Shown here piece by piece: positions 1 to 8,668 of a stretch of 64,000 bases of DNA. Origin of the DNA: Maribacter zhoushanensis (lineage in GTDB: Bacteria; Bacteroidota; Bacteroidia; Flavobacteriales; Flavobacteriaceae); NCBI RefSeq assembly GCF_029350975.1, contig NZ_JARKMR010000001.1, positions 682,001 to 746,000 of the forward strand, read 5' to 3'. Under the pieces are notes generated by a model. The model was given only the letters and a program-made list of their open reading frames with translations, ran no database searches and had not been told where the DNA came from. Within the stretch, counting starts at the first letter, position 1; every line of letters begins with the position of its first letter. The translations under genes and the position numbers were made by a program.

Positions 1-3000
1 GCTGTTGGTACTATAACCTATTATGCGGAAAGTAATGATACCGTAAATGGCTGTCCAAGTGTTGGGAGAACAGCGGTCACCTTAACCATTCAACCTGCAC
101 CGGTAGCGCCAACAAGTGGCGGCGATATCACGGAATGTGAACAAGACCCTATACAGACGTTAACTGCTACGGCAACGGCACCAACCGGTTCTACTTTGGT
201 ATGGTACGATGCTGCTTCTGGCGGAAATGTAGTTGCTAGTCCAGAATGGAATAGTGTAGGAACAGAAATTTATTATGCGGAAAGTCAAGATGATGTTACA
301 GGTTGCCCTAGTGTAACTAGAACAGCGGTTTCTTTAACTATTCAACCTGCTCCAGCTGCACCAACAAGTGGCGGTGATGTTACGGAATGTGAACAAAACC
401 CAATACAAACATTAACTGCGACAGCAACAGTACCTTCAGGTTTTACAATGACATGGTATGATGCCGCTACGGGAGGAAATCTTGTGGCTAGTCCGGAATG
501 GAGTGCTGTTGGTTCGGTAACCTATTATGCAGAAAGTCAAAACAATACTTCAGCGTGTATTTCGCTTTCTAGAACCCCGGTAACTTTAACCATTGATGCT
601 ATACCTGATGCTCCTATTAGTGGAGGTGATCAAATAGAGTGTGAGGCTAACCCAACACAAACTATGACCGCAACGGCAACGGCGCCTACTGGATCAACGG
701 TAGTGTGGTATGCTGCGGCAACCGGTGGTAGTGCAATTGGTAGTCCTACCTTAAATGCAGTAGGTACGGTTACTTATTATGCGGAAAGTAGAACTACGAG
801 TAGTGGGTGTATAAGTGAGACAAGAACGGCGGTAACGCTGACCATGAATTCAAACCCTACTATTGCTATTACGCCAAGCTCACAAACATGTTCTGCAGAT
901 TTGGCAACCTACTCGGTATCTGTTGATGTGGATAGAGGTACGGTAACTTCAACGGAAGGTACGGTAACTGATAATGGAGGAAATAATTGGACAATAGCTG
1001 GAATAACTTCTGGAAACAATATAACCGTTACAGTAACCGATGGAAATTCATGTGCGGAAAGTATTAGTATAAATGCACCAAATTGTGCTTGTCCTACGGT
1101 AAACGCACCAACAAGTGGAGGTGATCAAACAGTATGTGAGCAAGATCCTATACAGACATTGACCGCTACGGCAACGGCACCAGCGGGTGCAAGTGTTGTA
1201 TGGTATGATGCCGCTTCGGGTGGAACTATGGTGGCTAGTCCTACATGGAACACTGTTGGTTCAACTACCTATTACGCAGAAAGTGTTGATGATGTTAACG
1301 GATGTACGAGTACTACAAGAACTGCGGTTAATCTTACGATACAAGCAGCTCCTGCCGCGCCAATAAGTGGTGGTGATCAAGCAGAATGTGAAACTGCGCC
1401 AATACAAACCTTAACGGCAACGGCTACTTGTGCGGCTGGCAATTCTATTGTTTGGTACGATGCGGCAACGGGCGGTAATGTGGTTGCAACACCTGAATGG
1501 AGTTCTGTAGGTACTATGACATTTTATGCGGAAAGCCAAGATGATGCTACTAGTTGTGTTAGTCATTCGCGTACTGCGGTAAGTTTAACAATAGAGCCAA
1601 ATCCAACCGCTCCGATCAGTGGAGGAAATCAAACAGAATGCGAGACTTCACCAATACAGACATTGACCGCTACGGCAACTGCGCCTTCTGGTTCAACAGT
1701 AATTTGGTATGATGCCGCAAGTAACGGTAGTGTTATTACCAACCCTATTTTAGATGCTGTAGGTACAATAACCTATTACGCTGAAAGTGAACATACGACA
1801 ACATCATGTGTAAGTACCAGCAGAACTGCTGTTATGCTTACCATACAAGATTCTCCGGATATTACGATTGCCACAGCTGCAACTTGTGCTCCTGATTTAT
1901 TGACCTATTCAGTTTCGGTAGATGTTAGTGAAGGAACGGTTACAACGACCGAAGGAACAGTAGTGGATAACGGTGGTAATAATTGGACGATATCAAATAT
2001 TACTTCTGGTAACGATATTACATTGACGGTTACGGCACCGAACTCATGTACACAAACTTTAGATGTTACAGCTCCGGATTGTGCTTGTCCGGTGGTTGAT
2101 GCTCCGATTAGTGGAGGTGATCAAACCGAATGTGAAGAGAATCCTATTCAGACATTAACAGCAACAGCGACCCCACCAGCGGGTGCCACGGTAGTATGGT
2201 ATGATGCCGCAACTGGCGGGAATGTAGTAGCCGACCCATCTTTAAGCGCTACAGGTACAGTAACTTATTACGCTGAAAGTCGTGACAATGTTACGAATTG
2301 TGTAAGCGGAACTAGAACGGAAGTAGTATTAACCATAAATGCTACACCAACCGCTCCGGTAAGTGGAGGGGATATTACGGAATGTGAAACATCACCAACA
2401 CAAACCTTGACGGCAACGGCAACTGCCCCAGCAGGTTCAAGTATTGTTTGGTATGATGCCGCTACTGGCGGAAATGTAGTCGCTAGTCCTATTTTAGATA
2501 CAGTAGGTTCGGTAACCTATTATGCGGAAAGTGAAGATAATACCAGTGCTTGTCCAAGTTTTACAAGAACAGCGGTAAACTTGACTATTCAAGATACGCC
2601 CGATATTACGATTGCAACGGCAGCAACTTGTGCTCCTGATCTATTGACATATTCAGTTTCAGTAGATGTTAGCGAGGGTACGGTAACTTCAACCGAAGGA
2701 ACAGTAGTGGATAACGGTGGTAATAATTGGACGATATCAAATATTACTTCCGGTAACGATATTACCTTGACGGTAACTGCTCCAAACAGTTGTGCTCAAA
2801 CTTTAGATATAACAGCTCCAGATTGTGCTTGCCCTGTAGTTGATGCACCGATAAGTGGAGGTAATCAAACGGAATGTGAACAAAACCCGATTCAGACATT
2901 AACGGCAACAGCAACGCCACCTGCGGGAGCAACCGTAATTTGGTATGATGCCGCTACTGGTGGGAATGTAGTAGCCGATCCATCTTTAAGTGCAACAGGT

Positions 3001-6000
3001 TCAACTACCTATTATGCTGAAAGTCGTGACAATGTTACGAATTGTGTAAGCGGAACTAGAACGGAAGTAGTATTGACTATAAATGAAACACCAACCGCTC
3101 CAATTAGTGGAGGGGATATTACGGAATGTGAAACATCACCGATACAAACCTTGACCGCAACGGCAACAGCCCCAGCAGGTTCAAGTGTAGTTTGGTATGA
3201 TGCCGCTACAGGAGGAAATGTAGTCGCTAGTCCTATTTTAGATGCCGTAGGTTCGGTAACCTATTATGCAGAAAGTGAAAGTGATACGAGTGCTTGTCCA
3301 AGTTTTACAAGAACAGCGGTAAACCTGACTATTCAAGATACTCCGGATATTACAATTGCAACAGCGGCAACTTGTGCTCCTGATCTATTGACATATTCAG
3401 TTTCAGTAGATGTTAGCGAGGGTACGGTAACTTCAACCGAAGGAACAGTAGTGGATAACGGTGGTAATAACTGGACGATATCAAATATATCTTCCGGTAA
3501 CGATATTACCTTGACGGTAACAGCACCAAATAGTTGTGCTCAAACTTTAGATATAACAGCTCCGGATTGTGCTTGCCCTGTAGTTGATGCACCGATCAGT
3601 GGAGGTGATCAAACGGAATGTGAAGAGAATCCTATTCAGACATTGACCGCTACGGCAACGCCACCAGCAGGAGCGACCGTAATTTGGTACGATGCCGTTA
3701 CTGGTGGAACTATAGTAGCCGATCCATCTTTAAGTGCAACAGGTTCAACTACCTATTATGCAGAAAGTCGTGATAATGTAACCAATTGCGTGAGCAGTAC
3801 TAGAACAGCAGTTATTTTGACTATTGAAGCTGCTCCAACAGCTCCAACTAGTGGAGGTGACCAGGTTGTATGTGAGCAGAATCCAATCCAGACACTAACT
3901 GCAACAGCGACTGCTCCTGTAGGTTCAAATGTTGTTTGGTATGACGCAGCTACTGGAGGAAATGTGGTTGCAAGCCCAATTTTAAATGCTGTTGGTAATA
4001 TAACGTACTATGCGGAAAGTGATAACGCTACATCATCATGTATCAGTTTAACTAGAACTGCAGTTTCCTTGACCATTGAAGCAGCACCTACCGCTCCAAT
4101 AAGTGGTGGTGATATTACGGAATGTGAGGCTTCGCCAATTCAAACCTTGACAGCTACTGCTACTGCTCCTGCAGGTTCAAGTATTATTTGGTACGATGCT
4201 GCATCCGGAGGAAATGTAATTACAAATCCAATTTTAGATGCTGTAGGGTCAGTGACCTATTATGCGGAAAGTGAAAATACGACCAGTTCTTGTGTAAGTC
4301 TTTCAAGAACTGCGGTAAACCTAACTATACAAGATACTCCTGATATTACAATCGCAACTGCAGCAACATGTGCCCCTGATCTATTGACATATTCAGTTTC
4401 TGTAGATGTTAGCGAGGGTACTGTGACTTCAACTGAAGGAACTGTAGTGGATAATGGAGGTAATAACTGGACCATATCTGGTATCACATCAGGAAATAAT
4501 ATAACATTGACCGTTACTGCACCAAATACTTGTATACAAACTATGGCAGTTACAGCTCCTGATTGTGCCTGTCCTGTAGTTGATGCTCCAATAAGCGGTG
4601 GTAATCAGACGGAATGTGAGCAAAATCCAATTCAAACTTTGACAGCTACGGCAACACCACCTGCAGATGCAACTGTGGTTTGGTATGATGCGGCAATAGG
4701 AGGTAGTATAGTTACTGATCCATCTTTAAATACCGTAGGTACCATATCGTATTTCGCTGAGAGTGTTCAAAATGTAACTAACTGTATCAGCAATACTAGA
4801 ACTGAAGTTGTTTTAACGATAGAAGAAACTCCGCCTGCACCTACTAGTGGTGGTGATCAAGCAGAGTGTGAGCAAAACCCTATTCAGACATTAACGGCTA
4901 CGGTATCTATTCCAACTGGCTATAGTGTGGTGTGGTATGATGCCGCTACGGGCGGTAATGTTGTAACTGACCCAACACTGAATGCTGTGGGCTCAACAAC
5001 ATATTATGCAGAGAAAGTAGATGATGCAAGTTCTTGTACTAGTTTTAGTAGAACTCCGGTGGACTTAACAATTTATGCGTTGCCAACTGTTGTGGCCAAT
5101 GCTTCGGTAACAACAATTAACGCTGGTGAGCCGGTTACTTTAAACGGTTCTGGTGCTACGTCTTACATTTGGGATAATGGCGTTACAGATGGAGATACCG
5201 TATATCCTTTGGTTACTACAACTTATACGGTTGTTGGTACAGATGGCAATACTTGTGAAAATACTGATAGTGTAACCATAACCGTGAATGCTACTTCAGA
5301 TATTGAAATAGCACACTCCGTAGATAATGCGAATCCAAATGTTGGCGATCTGGTTACGTTTACCTTGACTGCGACCAACAACGGTCCTAGTGATGATACA
5401 GGCGGTACTATAATTAATAGCTTGCTTCCTGCAGGATATACTTATGTTAGCGATACAGGTAGTACTGCCAATGGTATTTATGATTCTGCAACAGGAAATT
5501 GGACGTTGCCTAGTTTGTCTAACGGTGCAAGTTTAACGGTAGAAATAACGGCTACGGTTAACCCTCCTACAGGTGCGGTAAATGAATATTTAAATATTGC
5601 CCAGGTAACTTCGGCAACCAATTATGATGCTGATTCCGTACCTAATAATGATGACGGGGATCAAAGTGAAGATGATGAAGCAGCGGCATCTATAGTTCCG
5701 CAAGTAGCAGATTTAGAAGTAACAAATACAATTTCACAGCCAAGTGCAAACCCTGGTGATGCATTGACTATAACTGTTGATGTACTTAATAACGGTCCAG
5801 ATGATGTTACTAATGTAAGTATAGAAAATGTTGTTCCGGTTGGCTTTACGGTAACGGGAATAAATAATGGCGGTATGCAAAGTGGTAATACTATTACTTG
5901 GTCTGGTTTGACCATATCTAATGGTACAACGGAAACATTGACTTTTAACGTTGATGTAAACGACCCGGTAAATACGCCAGACGAATATTTAAACACAGTG

Positions 6001-7560
6001 CAGGTTGTTACGGTGGATCAGTACGATCCAGACTCAACACCAAATAACGATGATGGTGATCAAAGTGAGGATGATGAAGATAATGTTGAATTACGATTAC
6101 AATCTACCGATTTAGAAATTATAAATACAGTTGCCCCGGCTACCGGTAATCCTGGCGATGTATTGACCTTTACCGTTGAGGTGGTCAATAATGGAACCGA
6201 TGATGCTACCAATGTTGTTGTATCCAATATTGTACCTACTGGTTTTACCGTCCTCACTATTAATGATGGTGGATCGCAAACAGATGATGAAATTTTATGG
6301 ACGGTATTGAGTGTTCCTAACGGTACAACTACCACATTAACATTTGAAGCTTCAATTAATGTACCAACTAATAGTACAGATGAATATGTAAATACGGTAC
6401 AGATTGTTAACGTAGATCAGTTAGATCCAGATTCTACGCCTAATAATGATGATGGAGATCAAAGTGAAGATGATGAGGACAATGCTGAAATCGTTTTAAT
6501 TCCGGCAGATTTAAGTTTGGGTATTGCATTAAGTTCAGCATCTAATCCAGCTCCAAATTCGGGTGATACGGTGACTTTTGAACTGACCTTAACAAACGAC
6601 GGACCTGGTATTGCTACAAATGTTAGTATTGAAAACACCTTGCCAGTTGGGTATACATTAGGTACTGTAAATGATGGTGGTAGTGTTTCTGGAAATGTAA
6701 TTTCTTGGAATTTTTCCAGTGTGCCGGTAGGTACACAAGTAGTGACTTATGAGGTGACTTTAAATGCGCCAAATAATGTTGCGGATGAATATACCACTAT
6801 TGCACAGGTAATAGCATCTGATCAATTTGATCCAGATTCAAACCCTAATAACGATGATGGTAACCAGAGTGAAGATGATGAGGACAGTCATATGATCAAT
6901 GCACCAACGGTAGACTTAGAGATTGCCAAGATGGTAGACAAAGAAGAAACTTTCTTTGAAGATACCATTGTGTTTACAGTAACTGTTACCAATAATAGCA
7001 CTTATGAAGCTACAAATATAGGAGTGGAAGATGTGCTGCCCTCAGGTTATGAATTTGTATCTGCGACAGCTACTGATGGTGCCTATAGCGAAACAACTTC
7101 AACATGGGATATTCCTAGTATAGCAATTGGTGCAACGGCATCATTAGAAATGACAGTTTATGTTACTGATATTGATGATTATACCAATGTAGCTGAACTA
7201 ATCTATGTGGATCAAGTAGATCTTAATATAGATAATGATAGGGCAGAGGTAACACCAGTGGTTACCCAGGCACAATGCTTTACTGTATTCAACAAGTTTA
7301 CACCTAATAATGATGGTTTAAACGATGTGTTCTTTATTGAGTGCATAGAGAATTACCCAAATAACAATGTTAAGGTATTTAATAGATGGGGTAACCAAGT
7401 ATTTGAAATGGATAATTATGATAATACCTGGGATGGTACTTCTATGGGGAGAGCCACAATTAGCGCACCAGAGAAATTGCCCGTAGGTACGTATTTCTAT
7501 CTAATAGATTTCGGTGATGGTTCAGAACCAAAAACAGGTTGGTTGTACATAACAAGATAA
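1..7560 (+). CDS. Giant Ig-like/DUF11 repeat adhesin with T9SS type B C-terminal domain (5' partial)
   Basis: The reading frame is open from base 1, so the N-terminus lies outside the window; 2519 codons are visible. It reads as an exported surface protein of the SprB/gliding-associated adhesin type. About fifteen Ig-like modules of roughly 80 residues, each opening with AP(I/T)SGG(D/N)xxEC and containing WYDAATGG and TYYAES, run to about base 5080. Five copies of a different module (core TCAPDLLTYSVSVDV) are interspersed. A PKD-like stretch follows (about 5080-5290), then five DUF11-type modules (about 5296-7230), four of them ending in an acidic linker like DPDSTPNNDDGDQSEDDED. The last ~95 residues (FTPNNDGLNDVF, NRWGNQVFE, GTYFYLIDFGDG) match the gliding motility-associated C-terminal domain used as a type IX secretion signal. 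A PorP/SprF gene follows 15 bp downstream, the usual pairing. The ligand cannot be deduced. Confidence 0.93.
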   Translation, partial: AVGTITYYAESNDTVNGCPSVGRTAVTLTIQPAPVAPTSGGDITECEQDPIQTLTATATAPTGSTLVWYDAASGGNVVASPEWNSVGTEIYYAESQDDVTGCPSVTRTAVSLTIQPAPAAPTSGGDVTECEQNPIQTLTATATVPSGFTMTWYDAATGGNLVASPEWSAVGSVTYYAESQNNTSACISLSRTPVTLTIDAIPDAPISGGDQIECEANPTQTMTATATAPTGSTVVWYAAATGGSAIGSPTLNAVGTVTYYAESRTTSSGCISETRTAVTLTMNSNPTIAITPSSQTCSADLATYSVSVDVDRGTVTSTEGTVTDNGGNNWTIAGITSGNNITVTVTDGNSCAESISINAPNCACPTVNAPTSGGDQTVCEQDPIQTLTATATAPAGASVVWYDAASGGTMVASPTWNTVGSTTYYAESVDDVNGCTSTTRTAVNLTIQAAPAAPISGGDQAECETAPIQTLTATATCAAGNSIVWYDAATGGNVVATPEWSSVGTMTFYAESQDDATSCVSHSRTAVSLTIEPNPTAPISGGNQTECETSPIQTLTATATAPSGSTVIWYDAASNGSVITNPILDAVGTITYYAESEHTTTSCVSTSRTAVMLTIQDSPDITIATAATCAPDLLTYSVSVDVSEGTVTTTEGTVVDNGGNNWTISNITSGNDITLTVTAPNSCTQTLDVTAPDCACPVVDAPISGGDQTECEENPIQTLTATATPPAGATVVWYDAATGGNVVADPSLSATGTVTYYAESRDNVTNCVSGTRTEVVLTINATPTAPVSGGDITECETSPTQTLTATATAPAGSSIVWYDAATGGNVVASPILDTVGSVTYYAESEDNTSACPSFTRTAVNLTIQDTPDITIATAATCAPDLLTYSVSVDVSEGTVTSTEGTVVDNGGNNWTISNITSGNDITLTVTAPNSCAQTLDITAPDCACPVVDAPISGGNQTECEQNPIQTLTATATPPAGATVIWYDAATGGNVVADPSLSATGSTTYYAESRDNVTNCVSGTRTEVVLTINETPTAPISGGDITECETSPIQTLTATATAPAGSSVVWYDAATGGNVVASPILDAVGSVTYYAESESDTSACPSFTRTAVNLTIQDTPDITIATAATCAPDLLTYSVSVDVSEGTVTSTEGTVVDNGGNNWTISNISSGNDITLTVTAPNSCAQTLDITAPDCACPVVDAPISGGDQTECEENPIQTLTATATPPAGATVIWYDAVTGGTIVADPSLSATGSTTYYAESRDNVTNCVSSTRTAVILTIEAAPTAPTSGGDQVVCEQNPIQTLTATATAPVGSNVVWYDAATGGNVVASPILNAVGNITYYAESDNATSSCISLTRTAVSLTIEAAPTAPISGGDITECEASPIQTLTATATAPAGSSIIWYDAASGGNVITNPILDAVGSVTYYAESENTTSSCVSLSRTAVNLTIQDTPDITIATAATCAPDLLTYSVSVDVSEGTVTSTEGTVVDNGGNNWTISGITSGNNITLTVTAPNTCIQTMAVTAPDCACPVVDAPISGGNQTECEQNPIQTLTATATPPADATVVWYDAAIGGSIVTDPSLNTVGTISYFAESVQNVTNCISNTRTEVVLTIEETPPAPTSGGDQAECEQNPIQTLTATVSIPTGYSVVWYDAATGGNVVTDPTLNAVGSTTYYAEKVDDASSCTSFSRTPVDLTIYALPTVVANASVTTINAGEPVTLNGSGATSYIWDNGVTDGDTVYPLVTTTYTVVGTDGNTCENTDSVTITVNATSDIEIAHSVDNANPNVGDLVTFTLTATNNGPSDDTGGTIINSLLPAGYTYVSDTGSTANGIYDSATGNWTLPSLSNGASLTVEITATVNPPTGAVNEYLNIAQVTSATNYDADSVPNNDDGDQSEDDEAAASIVPQVADLEVTNTISQPSANPGDALTITVDVLNNGPDDVTNVSIENVVPVGFTVTGINNGGMQSGNTITWSGLTISNGTTETLTFNVDVNDPVNTPDEYLNTVQVVTVDQYDPDSTPNNDDGDQSEDDEDNVELRLQSTDLEIINTVAPATGNPGDVLTFTVEVVNNGTDDATNVVVSNIVPTGFTVLTINDGGSQTDDEILWTVLSVPNGTTTTLTFEASINVPTNSTDEYVNTVQIVNVDQLDPDSTPNNDDGDQSEDDEDNAEIVLIPADLSLGIALSSASNPAPNSGDTVTFELTLTNDGPGIATNVSIENTLPVGYTLGTVNDGGSVSGNVISWNFSSVPVGTQVVTYEVTLNAPNNVADEYTTIAQVIASDQFDPDSNPNNDDGNQSEDDEDSHMINAPTVDLEIAKMVDKEETFFEDTIVFTVTVTNNSTYEATNIGVEDVLPSGYEFVSATATDGAYSETTSTWDIPSIAIGATASLEMTVYVTDIDDYTNVAELIYVDQVDLNIDNDRAEVTPVVTQAQCFTVFNKFTPNNDGLNDVFFIECIENYPNNNVKVFNRWGNQVFEMDNYDNTWDGTSMGRATISAPEKLPVGTYFYLIDFGDGSEPKTGWLYITR
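100..5080 (+). repeat. Tandem coding repeats (Ig-like modules, ~240-250 bp) with a 744-bp higher-order period
   Basis: Repeats lie inside the adhesin gene. Ig-type modules begin near 105, 348, 612, 1107, 1347, 1608, 2100, 2352, 2844, 3096, 3588, 3840, 4092, 4584 and 4836. The interspersed TCAPDLLTYSVSV module begins near 1861, 2605, 3349 and 4345, with a divergent copy near 861. The spacing 1861-2605-3349 is exactly 744 bp twice; the next step is 996 bp, i.e. one extra Ig module. DNA identity between the 2605 and 3349 copies is visibly high, pointing to recent unequal recombination or conversion. Confidence 0.9.
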
Positions 7561-7575
7561 AATTATAAAATAGGT

Positions 7576-8499
7576 ATGAAGCTTAGCTTATACATAACGA
7601 TAATAATAGTTGCTTTAATAAGTACTACAAACGGATTCTCTCAGCAGGACCCTCAGTATACCCATTACAACTATAATACAATGACCGTTAATTCGGCATA
7701 TACAGGTTCTAGAGGTAACCTTGCAATTATCTCCTTATATCGAAATCAATGGGTGGGTGTTGAAGGTGCTCCAAAAACGCTGACGTTTGGTATTGATTCC
7801 CCAATTGGGAAATATGATGGTGTGGGACTTTCTATTGTACAAGATGAAATAGGACCTTCTTCAGAAACCTATATAGATGGTAATTATGCACACCAATTGG
7901 TCGTAAACCGTAAAGGCGATAAACTTGCCTTAGGATTAAAAGCCGGAGTACGATTTTTAAGTATTGATTGGAGTAAGGGGTTATACCGTGATGATGGGGA
8001 TATTTTTTTAAATGAAAATGTAAATGGAAAGCTCTTACCATCTATTGGGGCAGGTGTGTTTTATTATACTAGAAATGCCTACATAGGGCTATCTACGCCA
8101 AACATCTTGACCAACACCCATTATGATGAAATACAAGAGGCGGAATCTGTAGAGCGTGTACATTTATTCTTAATTGGGGGTTATGTATTCGATTTGAATC
8201 CGTTTTTAAAGTTTAAGCCTTCGTTCTTTGTGAAACATGTTGCAGGTGCCCCGCTTTCTGCAGATGTATCGGCAAACTTCTTAATGAACGAAAAACTGAC
8301 CCTTGGTGTAAATTATAGATGGGATGATAGTGTAAGTGCCCTTTTCGGATTACAGATTACACCACAGTTGAACATGGGGTATGCCTATGATTTTTCTACT
8401 ACGCAATTGACAGCATATAATTCTGGAACGCACGAAATCTTTTTAAGGTTCATGCTGAAATCTAGAGATAGAATAATTAAGTCGCCTAGATTCTTTTAA
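7576..8499 (+). CDS. PorP/SprF family type IX secretion system membrane protein
   Basis: 307 residues with an N-terminal signal peptide (ends near SQQDPQYTHYNYN). The opening QQDPQYTHYNYNTMTVNSAYTGSR-like pattern, followed by NQWVG..GAPKT and a series of predicted outer-membrane strands (GVFYYTRNAYIGLSTPNIL, FKPSFFVKHV), is characteristic of PorP/SprF proteins. These sit in the outer membrane and, by family knowledge, are needed for export or anchoring of the adjacent type B T9SS substrate. The ATG lies 15 bp after the adhesin stop codon, so the two are very likely co-transcribed and this protein probably serves that adhesin specifically. Length is normal for the family. Confidence 0.93.
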   Translation: MKLSLYITIIIVALISTTNGFSQQDPQYTHYNYNTMTVNSAYTGSRGNLAIISLYRNQWVGVEGAPKTLTFGIDSPIGKYDGVGLSIVQDEIGPSSETYIDGNYAHQLVVNRKGDKLALGLKAGVRFLSIDWSKGLYRDDGDIFLNENVNGKLLPSIGAGVFYYTRNAYIGLSTPNILTNTHYDEIQEAESVERVHLFLIGGYVFDLNPFLKFKPSFFVKHVAGAPLSADVSANFLMNEKLTLGVNYRWDDSVSALFGLQITPQLNMGYAYDFSTTQLTAYNSGTHEIFLRFMLKSRDRIIKSPRFF

Positions 8500-8512
8500 A
8501 AGGAAATATATA

Positions 8513-8569
8513 AAACTAAAAAAGCTCCCAATTTCTTGAGAGCTTTTGCGGTCTGGACGGGACTCGAAC
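8513..8569. repeat. Distal direct repeat (candidate att site) containing a tRNA-Asp 3'-end remnant and terminator
   Basis: This 57-bp stretch matches 16180-16237 with one substitution (C versus T at 8527) and one missing T. It contains the hairpin terminator and then bases 8549-8569, the last 21 nt (discriminator, acceptor strand and part of the T arm) of tRNA-Asp in minus orientation. Similarity stops abruptly after GACTCGAAC; the rest of the tRNA is absent. A full tRNA at one end and a 3' fragment at the other, in the same orientation, is the arrangement left by tRNA-targeting integration. Confidence 0.8.
8549..8569 (-). pseudogene. tRNA-Asp 3' fragment
   Basis: Twenty-one bases identical to the 3' end of the intact tRNA-Asp gene at 16217-16290, minus strand. 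It lacks the 5' acceptor strand, D arm, anticodon arm and most of the T arm, so it cannot make a tRNA. It is interpreted as the duplicated crossover end of an integration event. Confidence 0.8.
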
Positions 8570-8668
8570 TTTTATTCAAAACGCCCTGTATATAAGGTCT
8601 GTCAAGGGGGGTGGGCTCAACGAGTGGCTCACCTTTTAATAAAGTTTAACAATCAATTGTAAATATTA

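Noticed and set aside
4260-6335. Three minus-strand ORFs inside the adhesin gene (4260-4487, 5661-5996, 6060-6335)
   Set aside because: They are antisense readings of repeated modules; their sequences mirror the repeats and have no start context or family resemblance.
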